DNA of 64,000 nucleotides. Origin: Pictodentalium vernedei. Lineage: Eukaryota; Mollusca; Scaphopoda; Dentaliida; Dentaliidae. Below are positions 1-11,971 of this stretch, piece by piece (the stretch's first letter is position 1; each line of letters opens with the position of its first letter). The notes beneath the pieces are model-generated. The model made no database searches, was not told the DNA's origin, and saw only the letters and a list, made by a program, of their open reading frames with translations. The position numbers were made by a program, and so were the translations under genes. The stretch spans positions 61,573,741 to 61,637,740 of the forward strand of contig CM062289.1 of assembly GCA_031216915.1 (NCBI GenBank), given 5' to 3'.

Positions 1-2909
1 ATTTGAGCATGGTTTTAGCATTTCGAATTACATACCCTTGCAGCCTTTCGCCGGAAATGGTCTAAGAAAACACGAAAGTGGCAATGGTGTCGCAGCCACG
101 TGGCAGCTAAAAAATCCGAAACCTCCGTGCGCTTCTACAGACCCCACTGCAACATTTGAGCATGGTTTTAGCATTTCGAATTACATACCCTAGGAACCTT
201 TCGCCGGAAACGGTCTAAGAAAACACAAAAGTGGCAACGGTAGCACAGCCACGTGGCACCTGAAAAATCCGAAACCTTCGTGCACATCTACAGACCCTAC
301 TGCAACATTTGAGCATGGTTTTGGCGTTTCGAATTACATACCCTAGGAGCCTTTTGCCGGAAACGGTCTAAGAAAACACAAAAGTGGCAACGGTGGCACA
401 GCCACGTGGCACCTAAAAAATCTGAAACCTTCGTGCACATCTAGAGACCCTACTGCAACATTTGAGCATGGTTTTAGCGTTTCGAATTACATACCCTAGG
501 AGCCTTTCGCCGGAAACGGTCTAAGAAAACACGAAAGTGGCAATGATGGCGCAGCCACGTGGCAGCTGAAAAATCCGAAGCCTTCGTGCGCATCTACAGA
601 CCCCACTGCAACATTTGAGCATGGTTTTAGCGTTTCGAATTACATACCCTAGGAGCCTTTCGCCTGGAAACGGTCTAAGAAAACACAAAAGTGGCAATGG
701 TGACACAGCCACGTGGCACCTGAAAAATCGAAAACCTTCGTGCGCATCTACAGACCCCACTGCAACATTTGAGCATGGTTTTAGTGTTTCGAATTACATA
801 CCCTAGGAGCCTTTCGACGGAAACGGTCTAAAAAAACACGAAAGTGGCAATGGTGGCGCAGCCACATGGCAGCTGAAAAATCCGAAACCTTCGTGCGCAT
901 CTACAGACCCCGCTGCAATATTTGAGCATGGTTTTAGCATTTCGAATTACATACCCTAGGAGCCTTTCGTCGGAAACGGTCTAAGAAAACACAAAAGTGG
1001 CAACCGTGGCACAGCCACGTGGCACCTGAAAAATCCGAAACCTTTGTGCGCATCTACAGACCCCACTGCAACATTTGAGCATGGTTTTAGCGTTTCGAAT
1101 TACATACCCTAGGAGCCTTTCGCCGGAAACGGTCTAAGAAAACACAAAAGTGGCAACGGTGGCACAGCCACGTGGCACCTGAAAAATCCGAAACCTTCGT
1201 GCGCATCTACAGACCCTACTGCAACATTTGAGCATGGTTTTAGCATTTCAAATTACATACCCTAGGAGCCTTTTGCCGCAAACGGGCTAAGAAAACACAA
1301 AAGTGGCAATGGTGGCACAGCCACGTGGCACCTGAAACATCGGAAACCTTCGTGCACATCTACAGACCCTACTGCAACATTTGAGCATGGTTTTAGCGTT
1401 TCGAATTACATACCCTAGGAGCCTTTCGCCGGAAACGGTCTAAGAAAACACGAAAGTGGCAATGATGGCGCAGCCACGTGGCAGCTGAAAAATCCGAAAC
1501 CTTCGTGCACATCGACAGACCCCACTGCAACATTTGAGCATGGTTTTAGCGTTTCGAATTACATACCCTAGGAGCCTTTCGTCGGAAACGGTCTAAGAAA
1601 ACACAAAAGTGGCAACGGTGGCACAGCCACGTGGCACCTGAAAAATCCGAAACCTTCGTGCGCATCTACAGACCCCACAGCAACATTTGAGCATGGTTTT
1701 AGCGTTTCGAATTACATACCCTAGGACCCTTTCGCCGGAAACGGTCTAAGAAAACACAAAAGTGGCAACGGTGGCACAGCCACGTGGCACCTGAAAAATC
1801 CGAAACCTTCGTGCACATCTACAGACCCCACTGCAACATTTGAGCATGGTTTTAGTGTTTCAAATTACATTCCCTAGGAGCCTTTCGCCGGAAACGGTCT
1901 AAGAAAACACAAAAGTGGCAACGGTGGCACAGCCACGTGGCACCCGAAAAATCGGAAACCTTCGTGCGCATCTACAGACCCCACTGCAACATTTGAGCAT
2001 GGTTTTAGCGTTTCGAATTACATACCCTAGGAGCCTTTCACCGGAAACTGTCTAAGAAAACACAAAAGTGGCAATGGTGGCACAGCCACGTGGCACCTGG
2101 AAAATCTGAAACCTTCGTGCGCATCTACAGACCCCACTGCAACATGTGAGCATGGTTTTAGCATTTCGAATTACATACCCTAGGAGCCTTTCGCCGGAAA
2201 CGGTCTAAGAAAACACAAAAGTGGCTACGGTGGCACAGCCACGTGGCATCGGAAAAAATCCGAAACCTTTGTGCGCATCTATAGTCCCTACTGCAAGATA
2301 TGAGCATGGTTTTAGCATTTCGAATTACATTCCCTACGAGCCTTTCGCCGGAAACGATCTAAGAAAACACGAAAGTGGCTACGGTGGCACTGCCACGTGA
2401 CACCCGAAAAATCTGAAACCTTCGTGTGCATCTATAGACCCTACTGCAACATATGAGCATGGTTTTAGCATTTCGAATTACATACCCTACGAGCCTTTCC
2501 CCGGAAACGTTTCCAGAAAACACAAAAGTGGCTACGGTGGCACAGCCACGTGGCACCCGAAAAATCCGAAACCTTCCTGCGCATCTATAGCCCCTACTGC
2601 AACTTCTGAGCATGGATTTAGCGTTTCGAATTACATATCCTACGAGCCTTTTGCCGGAAACGGTCTAAGAAAACACAAAAGTGGCTACGGTGGCACAGCC
2701 ACGTGGCACCCGAAAAATCCGAAACCTTCGTACGCATCTATAGACCCTACTGCAACATCTGAGCATGGATTTAGCATTTCGAAATACATATCCTACGAGC
2801 CTTTTGCCGGAAACGGTCTAAGAAAACACAAAAGTGGCTACGGTGGCACAGCCACGTGGCACCCGAAAAATCCGAAACCTTCCTACATATCTACAGATCA
2901 TTTAGCAAC
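1..2909. repeat. 153-bp tandem satellite array, 19 units, truncated by window edge
   Basis: The unit begins ATTTGAGCATGGTTTTAGC and recurs at 1, 154, 307, 460, 613, 767, 920, 1073, 1226, 1379, 1532, 1685, 1838, 1991, 2144, 2298, 2451, 2604 and 2757. The period is 153 bp, with single-base slips at two units. Each unit carries GGCACAGCCACGTGGCAC, an imperfect inverted repeat around CACGTG. Two variants exist: CACAAAAG...CACAGCC...GGCACCT (most units) and CACGAAAG...GCGCAGCC...GGCAGCT (units 1, 4, 6, 10). Units after about 2150 diverge (GGCTACGG), as expected at an array edge. Because 153 is divisible by 3, spurious reading frames of about 80 codons run through the array; they are not genes. Confidence 0.97.
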
Positions 2910-3100
2910 ACCCTAGTGTAATTTTAGAACTCCGAATTACATAGGTTGGGGCTATTCAGCAAAAAAGTGAAAAAATAACGCATTTTTTAAGTGGCTCCAC
3001 AGAAGCCACCTGGTGGCACAAAATTTTAAAAGTTGTATTTTTGGGTTGCATAGACCCTATCGAACAACTGTAGAAAGTTACAGCGTTTCGAATTACAAAA
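2910..3100. repeat. Highly diverged terminal satellite unit
   Basis: Scattered blocks of the 153-bp unit remain in order: GAATTACATA, an AGTGGC...CCACCTGGTGGCAC block, GCATAGACCCTAT and GCGTTTCGAATTAC. This marks the decayed right border of the array. Confidence 0.7.
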
Positions 3101-3101
3101 C

Positions 3102-3156
3102 CGGACGTACGGACGTACGGACGTACGGCCGTACAGACATACGGACGTACGGACGG
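3102..3156. repeat. (ACGTACGG)n microsatellite
   Basis: About seven imperfect copies of an 8-mer rich in CpG and self-complementary ACGT/CGTACG steps. It sits exactly where satellite homology stops. Confidence 0.93.
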
Positions 3157-3168
3157 AGATCATGACAA

Positions 3169-3198
3169 TATCCCCGCATTTTTTAAAATGCGGGGATA
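3169..3198. other. Perfect short hairpin
   Basis: TATCCCCGCATTTT pairs with AAAATGCGGGGATA with almost no loop, immediately beyond the 8-mer repeat. It may be part of the same repeat's boundary. It is not a bacterial-type terminator in this setting. Confidence 0.75.
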
Positions 3199-4429
3199 AA
3201 AATCTCGCCCCAGCGTATGCAAGGTTTTTCTTGCGTCACCCTCGGGAAAGACACTGATTTACTCCCCTACCCCACCCCCCACCAAAAAAAAATTAACTTG
3301 CCCATCCTACATTTATAGTGCACACCCACGCAGTGGCGTGGGCGCACATAGGTAACCCCGGCACGTATCCATGATTTTATAATTTTTCTATATACCATGC
3401 AACAGAGTTTGGGGTGCCATCTGGCGGAATGGCTCTCCCACTGGCAAAAAATCCAGAATCATTGTAACGGAGATTTAATTGTTTTTGGTTTTTCAAAGGA
3501 CATTATGTAAAATATATTGTCGCAGAATGCTGGGAACTATGAGAAATAATTAAGCAATGAAGTAACTTTCGAAGTTAGGTGGTTGTTGGCGAGTTAGGTA
3601 TTGTTTGAATGTTCGAAGTGCCAATGTCGTCCGTTGCCGGTTTCGTCAGATTCAAAAGCTCAGTTTCAATTTTAATTGAGAACGTACACTTCACAAATTG
3701 ATGACAACGAATTAAAAAATAAAAAAAGTGATTTATTGACACTTTTAGTGGGCCTTTTTCATTTGTGGGGAACTTAGCCCTATTTCCTTAGAAACAGCCG
3801 GAGTTCGGATGAATTCAAGTTGTGTTGACGTACGGTCTGGGGAAATCTTTGTTTTCAAAAAACGGGCATGCAGTCTTGTCCTGAGTTGTAGTAAAATTTT
3901 ACAGAAACAGATATGACGCGAACAGCGATATTCGTTTATTTCCAAGATTTTTCTTCACAAATTCACTGGCTCTAGTCTATGAACTATTTTTACCAGTGAT
4001 ACAATACAATGACAGTTTAAGACTGTCAGAATTACAGTGTAGCGGCCAGCCAATTTTGTGATCCGACGTGTTCTCCTAAAGGCTAAATACCAGAACCACT
4101 CACAACTCCCATTAAAATTACACTTCCTCTGTGTTTTGGTAAACAATGTTTTAATTCCCAGATGCTTGAGGCTTTGCAACCAGAATAGAACTGAATTCAT
4201 CCTCAAACTAATCAATGTCGTCGCCCTCCTCGTCTGACCAACATCTGGAGGTGGGGATTCTGATAATTAGTACATGTATGTTTCTCCAAAAATGGCAAAA
4301 AACGTTTAAAAAGCCTAAATACCAACCTCCCCAGAACCGACCTCTAAATGACATTTGCACACTGATTCCAGAGAAAATATTTCATTTCTACTAATTCTAG
4401 TTTGTTTTAGTATTCAAAAGGAAACTGAA
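3199..4429. other. Unannotated stretch
   Basis: No gene or exon recognised. The only structure seen is a small hairpin at 3325-3342 (CCCACGC/GCGTGGG). Open frames of 66 and 86 codons here have no recognisable domain. Confidence 0.5.
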
Positions 4430-6370
4430 ATTTAATTTATTACAAAATGTGTGACTGCATTATGCATTTCTGTCTGTCCATCCATCCATCAGTGAGTTGG
4501 AGAACTCATAGCCTCACCCTCTGGGGACCTCATTTTGCAAAATGACAGGCTGCTTATTTTCTGGCTTGTTTAATACATGTACATGAAACAGTTTAGTACA
4601 CTTACTTGAGACAACTTGTACCAAAAAGGAGACAATTCATAACTTTTACTGGGACAATTTATTATTTGTACCTTTTGTCTAAACAATTTGTACCTTATTG
4701 TCAAGACAATTCGTACGGTCGTACCCCCTAATTGTGGTATGAATCGTCCAGGGTGCAAGTTGTCCAAGAACCGTCCATCACAGACAGCGATTCTTTGCTT
4801 TTCATTTGCCCGGTTGTATATGTACATTTTCAGTAACTGGCTTCTGACTATTTTTCACATTGTAACCCCCTCCACCTTACACACACACGCATACACAAAT
4901 ATATTAAACATTAAAGAGCAGTATTTTTTTGAATATCTGATTCATCCTCTCTGGAAAACATACATGTACATTCAGTCATTGTATTTTTCTTAATTTTACT
5001 CTTTTTATCAAATTATCATTGTGAAATATCTTCAGAAGCCAGAATGTGATTTAAAAACTATCACAAATGAGAAATTTAATATCACAAGTGGTTTGTTTTG
5101 TGTCAACATCAATTAATTTATGAATTATATCATAGTTTTGGATGACAGTGGGTATACTGGGGGTCTAGGGTGCACATTCAGGGCTATATTTTACCACAGC
5201 AATATGCAATATGACATCATTTGTTAGGATAAAATGGCTATTGATATTGGTGATTTATATAGCTACAACACCAGTTTTTAAAACAAAATTGATATTCATT
5301 TTCTTTTGTGTGGAGTGGAATGAGACAGATTTTTCCCCAAACTATTGTCTGCTGATGCAGATTTTATTTTGGGATTGGGGTAGTTTTCAAAGAAAGCAGT
5401 GAATTCACAAGCAGAAATGACTCTTTTATCACATGAAAGAGGTAAAATGTATCTTTGGAAGGATTAGAATGTTGGTTAAAATCCCTCCCAATCATTTTTA
5501 CACACCTTGCAAAATCCCCCCTACAGTTTTTGAGGGTAGTACCACAATCTCCCTTATTATTTTAAGAGCAGTACAAAATCCCCCCTCCCGGCCTTTTACA
5601 CCAAAAGGTTAAAAGGCAGGGATTTTAAAACTTATGTATTTAATTTGTAAATAACATAAACACTCATTTACAAGAAAACATGCATCAGTAGCTATTTATC
5701 AGGACAGTTATTTATTTATTTATTGGAGTTTAAGGAAGTGCTCGGCCTCGAGCGGTAAAAAGATTTGGACATTTTTGTATGGCTTTAAATATATTTCTAA
5801 CAAATTAGTGGGGGGTGGGGGGGAATTTTGGTTCACCAGAAATTATGGAGGGAGGAATTTTCAGGGAAAAGTTTTGTACGTTACCCTTTGGAAGGTTTAA
5901 GGTTGATTATAGGAAATACATACATGTGAATGTACATGTATTTTGGCTTCCAACACTGATTTAATTATTATTATTTGGATATTACACGTATTTCACATTT
6001 AAATGTTCATTCAAGAAACACAGACCGAATAATACTGTTTTATTTTTTGAAAAGTTATATTTTTGTCACAGTCAGTAATAAAGGCCATATATTGCCAAAA
6101 ATAATGCAGTTAAATGCATCTTGAGCAAGTGTGGCATCCGGAACTGAGTAGCACACTATAACCTCTGGCAAATACCAAATACACATGTAACCACCTATTT
6201 TACCTATTAACACATTTAATTAACCCATGGTTTCCCCTCATAGTACTTGTTATAGAGGGGATTCCAATTATATTCCAATCCTCTCCCAAATCACCATCCA
6301 AACACTCGGCCAGAAAACCCCAATTTCACTTGTATTCACTGGTATAATAGAAGTTTTCTCCATATTATAA

Positions 6371-6621
6371 CCCTTTACCTTACATGTACATGAAAAGAAG
6401 ATACCACTTTTGAATTACTAATTTCTTTTCATTTTTGGGTCAAAAACATAGCTATGCCCCCCCCCCCCCCCCCCTTCACCGGAATGAGCTGAACAAGCTC
6501 ATTCCAATGAGGAGGTCATAAGCTATGTTTTTGATGCCAAAAAGTGCAAAAAAAATTAACATTGAATGGCAATTTTGGTGAATGGTGCTAGCCGGTTTTG
6601 GCCATTACTTTGCGTGAATGA
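6371..6621. mobile_element. piggyBac-type palindromic MITE, tandem unit 1
   Basis: Begins CCCTTTACC after ATAA (a decayed TTAA) and has a central stem GAATGAGCTGAACAAGCTCATTCC flanked by inverted repeats of the motif TCAAAAACATAGCTATG. The right end is degenerate but followed by TTAA. An 18-nt C run interrupts the left arm near 6459. No coding capacity. Confidence 0.8.
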
Positions 6622-6654
6622 TTAATAGAAACTTTCTCCATATTATGATGTTAA

Positions 6655-6887
6655 CCCTTTACCTTACATGAAAAGAAGATAGCACTTTTGAATAACTAAT
6701 TTCTTTTCATTTTTTTCTGTCAAAAACAGCTATGACGCCCCCTCACTGGAATGAGCTGAACGAGCTCATTCCAATGAAGGGGTCATAAGCTATGTTTTTG
6801 ATGCCAAAAATGCAAAAATAATTAACATTGACTGGCAATTTTGGTGAATGGTGCTAGCCAGTTTTGGCCATTACATTGAGTGAATGA
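6655..6887. mobile_element. piggyBac-type palindromic MITE, tandem unit 2
   Basis: Same family as the preceding unit, bounded by TTAA at 6651-6654 and 6888-6891. Central stem GAATGAGCTGAACGAGCTCATTCC. The shared external flank ACTTTCTCCATATTATGATG shows that this copy arose by tandem duplication together with target DNA, not by fresh insertion. Confidence 0.82.
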
Positions 6888-6920
6888 TTAATAGAAGCTT
6901 TCTCCATATTATGATGTTAA

Positions 6921-7154
6921 CCCTTTACCTTACATGAAAAGAAGATAGCACTTTTGAATAACTAATTTCTTTTTATTTTTTGCGTCAAAAACATAGTTAT
7001 GACCCCCCACCCCCTCCACTGGAATGAGCTGAACGAGCTCCTTCCAATGAGGGGTCATAAGCAATGTTTTTGATGCAAAAATAATGAACATTGAATGGCA
7101 GTTTTGGTGAATGGTGCCACTAAGCCCGATTTGGCCATTACAATGTGTGAGTGA
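6921..7154. mobile_element. piggyBac-type palindromic MITE, tandem unit 3
   Basis: Third unit with the same flank (CTTTCTCCATATTATGATG), between TTAA at 6917-6920 and 7155-7158. The central stem is GAATGAGCTGAACGAGCTCCTTCC, slightly decayed. Confidence 0.8.
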
Positions 7155-7549
7155 TTAAAAATGTTAAAAAACAATTTCTTCATTCACAGAGTATTTTGGA
7201 ACATAAATTTGGGGAAAGGGGGTGGGGGTACATTGGGAAAAGTAACAAAGTTGCAAATGTGAATGAATGGCTTTTGTGCACATACCAATATAGTAGTCTG
7301 ATACATGTACAAGTGTTGTCAGGCTCCCCATGTTATAGCACAAAACTACATTAACAATTGTCCCTCTACCACCCATACTGAACCCCTCAGCTGATGAGAA
7401 AGTAAACAGCATACACTCTCAGTTTCTTATGATTTGCTTTAGTACTGCAGCTCTCAGGGTCCATTGAGTTTTTTTTCTATTTGACAACCCTGTCCTGTCT
7501 CTTCTCGCTATATTTTTCATTGTATGTCAGTCAGTATTCCTATGTGCAT

Positions 7550-9600
7550 ACAGACTGTCATTTTCAAAATATGTGATTGCATGTCTGTCTGTCCATCACA
7601 ACATTCCTCTGTACATGTAGCTTGTCACTTTCAAGATATGTGATTGCATGTCTGTCTGTCCATCATACAAAGTGTTGGTTTGTTTTTCATTTGCACGGTT
7701 CTACATTTTCAATAACTGGCAATTGACCCCCTTCCCCTCCCATACACACACATACACAAATATATTAAACATTAAAGAGCACTACATTCCTGAAGCAAAT
7801 ATCTGAGTCATCCTCACTGGGTACTATGCATGCATGTATTTTCCCTAATTTCACTCTTTTTATCAGAATGGGTGCCTGTAGGGATTAAATCGAAGGTTGT
7901 AAACGAGCCCTTGTGGGTACATGTGCTTGCGGGACACACACATCACTACAGAATCAATATTTGATGGTTTTAGGCATTTTAACAGTGCTATGCTATAACA
8001 TAGGACAGTGCTCAGCTGGTCATACTGTTGGATAAATCGTGTTTAATGTTTTGTCAGTGCCATACCAATGACTCTAGGTCCCTTAACTGAGAAAGTGAGG
8101 CTTTTTTCACAAGAATGGCAAAATATTCATCAAATGCATTGTGACATATCTTCAGAAGCCAGAATGTGATTTAAAAACTATCACAAATGGGAAATTCAAT
8201 ATCACAGGAGGTTTGTTATGTGTCAACATCAATTAATTTATGAATTTTATCCTAGTTTTTTATAAAAAGGGGCATACTAGGGGGACACCTTCAGGGCTGT
8301 ATTTTGCCACATCCGTATGTACATGTAGAAGAAAACTTGACATCAGTTGTTAGGATAAAATGGTACTGTCTATTGATATTGGTGAATTATACAGCTGCAA
8401 CCCCAATTTTTTAATCAAAATTGACATTCATATTGTTTCGTGGGGTTGGAACACCACTCTTTGTCTTGCTATATGATTAAATGAGACAAATTTTTCCTCA
8501 AAGAATTACATGCTGATGCAGATTTTATTTTAGTTTTATTTTGGGATTAGGTTAGTTTTCAAAGAAAAGCTACATGAATTCCTTACCTCTCAGCTTATTC
8601 ATTAGGTAACAGAGTAGAAAAATGTGCTGGAGGCAACAGCAGTTTTTAATCCATTTGACACAGTTTGGACAGTTTTCTTAAAAACAACAAATTCCCCATG
8701 TTTTTAACTCATTGGAAGCCAAAAGTTGAATTCTCATGCAGAAATGACCCTTTTGTCACATGAAAGAGGTAAAATGTATCTTTGATAGGATTGGGGTTGA
8801 TTAAGGAAATACATAATTTGACTTCCGAACCTGATTTAATTATTATTTTGAGAGATTATTTTACATTTAAAAATTCATTGGGGTACCACACACCTTACAG
8901 TACCTTTTTATTGTTTGGAAAAATATGTTTTTGTCAGTAAGGGCTATATATTGCAAGCGAATTCATATCTTGAGCAAGTGTAGCCTCCAGGGGCACACTA
9001 CAGCCTCCAGCAAATGCCAAATAATGTACACATGTATTAACAAATGTAATTAAACCATGGTTCTTCATCATAGTACTAGGGGCAGGGGGGGGGGTCCAAT
9101 CTTCCAACCCCCTTCCAAATCACCATTCAAACCCACAGCCAGAAAGCCCATATAGCACTTTTATTTACTAGTATTTAGATGTTTGTCTGAATTATGCTGT
9201 TAACCCTTTACTTAACATGAAAAGCTGATTACCCTTGCCCACAAACTTATTGACTCACTAATTTTTTATGTCAAAAACATGACTTTTTACACCATTGGAA
9301 TGACCTCATTCCAATGAGGGGTCATAAGCTATCTTTTTGACACAAAAAACGAGAAAATAATGAACATGGAATGGTAACACTTGTGAATTGCACCAGCAAC
9401 TTTTGACCGTTATATTTGGTAAAGGGTTAAAAAATGTTAGAAAATAATTTCTTCATTGAAAGAGTATTTTGGAACACAAATTTGGGGGTGGGGTATAGTG
9501 GAAAAAATAACACAGTAAAGTTGCAAATGTGAATGAATGTCATTTGTGCACAGCAACCAATCAAGCAGTCTAGTACTAATAAAGTAGTCTAGTAGTAAAT
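7550..9600. repeat. Right copy of the tandem segmental duplication
   Basis: Collinear with 4430-7300 (anchors given there). It contains a single MITE at the place where the left copy has three, and extra unique blocks such as 8580-8720. No gene or exon recognised. Confidence 0.85.
9204..9426. mobile_element. piggyBac-type palindromic MITE, single copy with intact TTAA flanks
   Basis: TTAA at 9200-9203 and 9427-9430. Termini CCCTTTACT...GGTAAAGGG are inverted. The core CATTGGAATGACCTCATTCCAATGAGGGGTCATAAGC is shortened relative to other copies. TTAA target duplication plus CCC/GGG termini are hallmarks of the piggyBac superfamily; assignment is from these ends only. Confidence 0.85.
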
Positions 9601-10193
9601 TTTTCCTCTTATTTGATGCACGACCCTCTGTTTTTAGGTCGGAGCAAGTTCTTTGAGGGTTATTTTGACAAAGATATTTAACGTTTGTTGAAATATCGCG
9701 CCATCAAGCTCAAAATTAGTAGATTTTAACAAAGGGCCATAACTCTTGAGAAAAAGCGCAGGCACGCCCTATTTTGCGTCATTGGGTGTTGCACGTGCAT
9801 ATCAAGCTACACACCAAATATCCAGAAATAACTAATTTTTTCACCAAAAAGGGCCGCCTACCCGGCGGCCGGCCCTCGCCATACCAATAGTCAAGGTTTT
9901 TTGTTGTTGAAAAATTCGACTACAAATAGGAAACTGAATGAATAGAATTAAATAAGTTCGCCTAATGATATCACCGGCGACGTTTTTTTCTCGAGTCTGG
10001 CAAATAACTGACAACATTGGTGCCATTAAATTGAGATAGGTCGGATATCACACATAAATCTGATATTACCCACCCCCACCCCTTTATACATCCTGCAAGT
10101 ATAAATATCTCCATAATAAAATTTCTTGCCTAATGTTCCCTACATGGGGTAACTTGGAGGGGAGGGGGGGGGGGCGTATGCATGGATGATTTT
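9601..10193. other. Unannotated stretch
   Basis: No gene recognised. It contains a GC-rich patch GGGCCGCCTACCCGGCGGCC at 9850-9869 and a G-rich tract near 10158-10174. Confidence 0.4.
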
Positions 10194-11062
10194 TAGCTCA
10201 CCGAAGGGAGCTTAACTTATCACTTGCCGCCCGTCGTCGTGCGTCGTGAACTTTACATTATCGACTTCTCCTCCCAAACAACTAGAGCAAATTGAACCAA
10301 AGTTGGTGTGCATGTTCCTTATCATATGTCAATTCAAGTTTGTACAATTAACCTTCCAGCGCCCACAATGGGCACCACAAGGGCATTACTCTGATAGCAC
10401 CCATACATTTTTTTTTTTTAAAAATTTAAAAATCTACTCCAGAACCATCATTTAGAATATTTTGATATTTGGTAACATCTCTAGGGGTTATATACCAGTC
10501 AGATTCAAGTTTATTCAAGTCGAGTCCACGGGTTAATAATCGGGCTCCCAGTAGGAGCCCGAATTTTAACTTAGTGAAATATGAGGAAATTTCTTTAAAA
10601 ATCTTTCATATTTGGTATGAATGCTTTCGTATTTGGTATACAACATCTCTAAGAGGGTCAGATTCAAGTTTGTACAAATCGGGTGCCTCAGTTAGTATTT
10701 GGGCTCTCTATTGGAGCCCAAATATTCTCTTCTTTAAAAACCTCCTTTTTCAGCTCCACCGGTCAGAATTGTTTCATATTTGGTATATAACATCTCAAGG
10801 GGGATCAGGTTCAAGTTTGTTAAATTTGAGTCCCTGGCTTATTATTTGGGCTCTCTACGGGCAGGGGTGGGAGTGGCATGGGGAGCATGTTAGGTTCAGG
10901 TTTGTTCAAATCGATTCCTTAGTGTTTTTCCATAAAATTTGACTCTCATGCATTCATTCCTTTGTAGTGTTGATGAACCATGCATAACTGAATGTGACCC
11001 CAAATACCTCTTTGAATCACGTTGGCAGGTGAGCGATTAAGGCCTCTTGGGGCCTCTTGTTT
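10194..11062 (+). repeat. Mollusc-type dispersed repeat with internal ~150-bp modules
   Basis: Starts AGCTCACCGAAGGGAGCTTA and ends GGTGAGCG...AGGCCTCTTGGGGCCTCTTG, so its ends are loosely inverted (AGCTCACC / GGTGAGC). Internal modules start with (A/C)A(G/A)(A/G)TTCAAGTTTGT at about 10331, 10501, 10660, 10807 and 10893, and several carry GGGCTC..GGAGCCC hairpins. A 157-codon open frame at 10469-10942 runs across the modules and shows no recognisable domain; I treat it as repeat-derived. The ends do not give a clean CTRR Helitron signature, so the class is left open. Confidence 0.7.
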
Positions 11063-11085
11063 AGTCAAGTTGTAACGAAGTCCGG

Positions 11086-11770
11086 CTGGTCTTATAGTTT
11101 AGTGGATGGCGGGCGGGCGTAAACAATTGGTTTCCGGATGATAACTTGATAATGGTTCGTCCCACGTTCATGAAACTCAATAGGTAGGTTGGCATCGGTG
11201 AGTGGAAGAACCATATTTATTTTGGACACGCTTGGTCAAAGGTCAAGGTCACAGTGACTATGAACACAGTAAATTGTAAACAATTGGTTTCCGTATGATA
11301 ACTTCATACGATGGTTGGCATCGGTGAGAGGAAGAACCGTATTTATTTTGGACTCGCTAGGTGAAAGGTCAAGGTCACAGTTACCTTCTACATAGTAAAT
11401 CATAAACAATTGGTTTCTGGATGATAACTTGACTACGCTTGAACCCACAAACCCACATTCACGAAACTTCATAGGTAGATTGGCCTAGGTGAGTGGAAGA
11501 CCCCTATTTATCTTGGACACGCTAGGTCAAAGGTCAAGGTCGCATTGACCTTGAACGTAATAAATCGTAAACAATTGGTTTCCAGATGATAATTTGACAA
11601 TGGTTCCACCCAAAGTCATGAAACTTCATAGGTAGGTTGTCGTTGTTGCAAGAAGGAGCCCTATTTATTTTGGAATCATTAGGTCTAAGGTCAAGGTAAT
11701 AGTGACCCTTCACATAGTAAATTGTAAACAATTGGTTTCCGGACGATAAGTTGATAATGATTAAACCCAC
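11086..11770. repeat. Tandem dispersed repeat carrying AGGTCA direct repeats
   Basis: Four units of roughly 125-165 bp. Each contains AACAATTGGTTTCC and ATGATAACTTGA, then a CATAGGTAGGTTGG-like block, then GGTCAAAGGTCAAGGTCA (near 11234, 11360, 11525, 11682). The last block is a direct repeat of nuclear-receptor half sites (AGGTCA, DR1-like) followed by TGACCTT. Similar repeats are common in mollusc genomes as I know them. Minus-strand open frames here are repeat-derived. Confidence 0.8.
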
Positions 11771-11814
11771 TTTTGTACTGTCACAACTCGACACTGGATT
11801 GGTGATCCTATCGG

Positions 11815-11960
11815 AATTTTTTTTTTTTTTTGAAGGGTGGGGGGGTGCCCCCAGAACACCCCATGGCTGCGCCACTGTGCCCCCACTTGGGAAATCGTGA
11901 TTAAGTGCCTTGCCCAATGACACAACGCAGTTACCCCTGCTGGGGATCGAACCGTGTCTC
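11815..11960 (-). mobile_element. Truncated tRNA-derived SINE fragment
   Basis: On the minus strand it retains the box B-like GGTTCGATCC followed by GTGTCATTGGGCAAGGCACTT, the same head-to-body junction as the full SINEs at 23640 and 41395. The body breaks near a T-run and G-run at 11819-11846. Confidence 0.7.
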
Positions 11961-11971
11961 TCGGCTTGATG

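Larger units (their letters stand above)
4430..7300. repeat. Left copy of a diverged tandem segmental duplication
   Basis: Collinear with 7550-9600. Anchors include ATCTTCAGAAGCCAGAATGT at about 5028 and 8147, ACAAATATATTAAACATTAA near 4893 and 7755, and GAGTATTTTGGAACA near 7190 and 9462. Divergence is substantial, with many indels, so the duplication is old. This copy contains three tandem palindromic MITE units. No genes seen. Confidence 0.85.

Noticed and set aside
2359..2613. 84-codon and 79-codon open frames in the first 2.7 kb
   Set aside because: They run through the 153-bp satellite, whose period is a multiple of three; no protein-like composition.
1..3100. CRISPR-like regular repeats
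   Set aside because: The 153-bp units are contiguous tandem repeats without unique spacers, and the genome is eukaryotic.
10469..10942. 157-codon ORF
   Set aside because: Lies across the ~150-bp modules of a dispersed repeat, and the repeated peptide pattern follows the DNA repeat; no domain.
10194..11062. Helitron
   Set aside because: The GGCCTCTTGGGGCC hairpin near the right end is suggestive, but no TC start or CTRR end in the right place is seen, and no A-T target.
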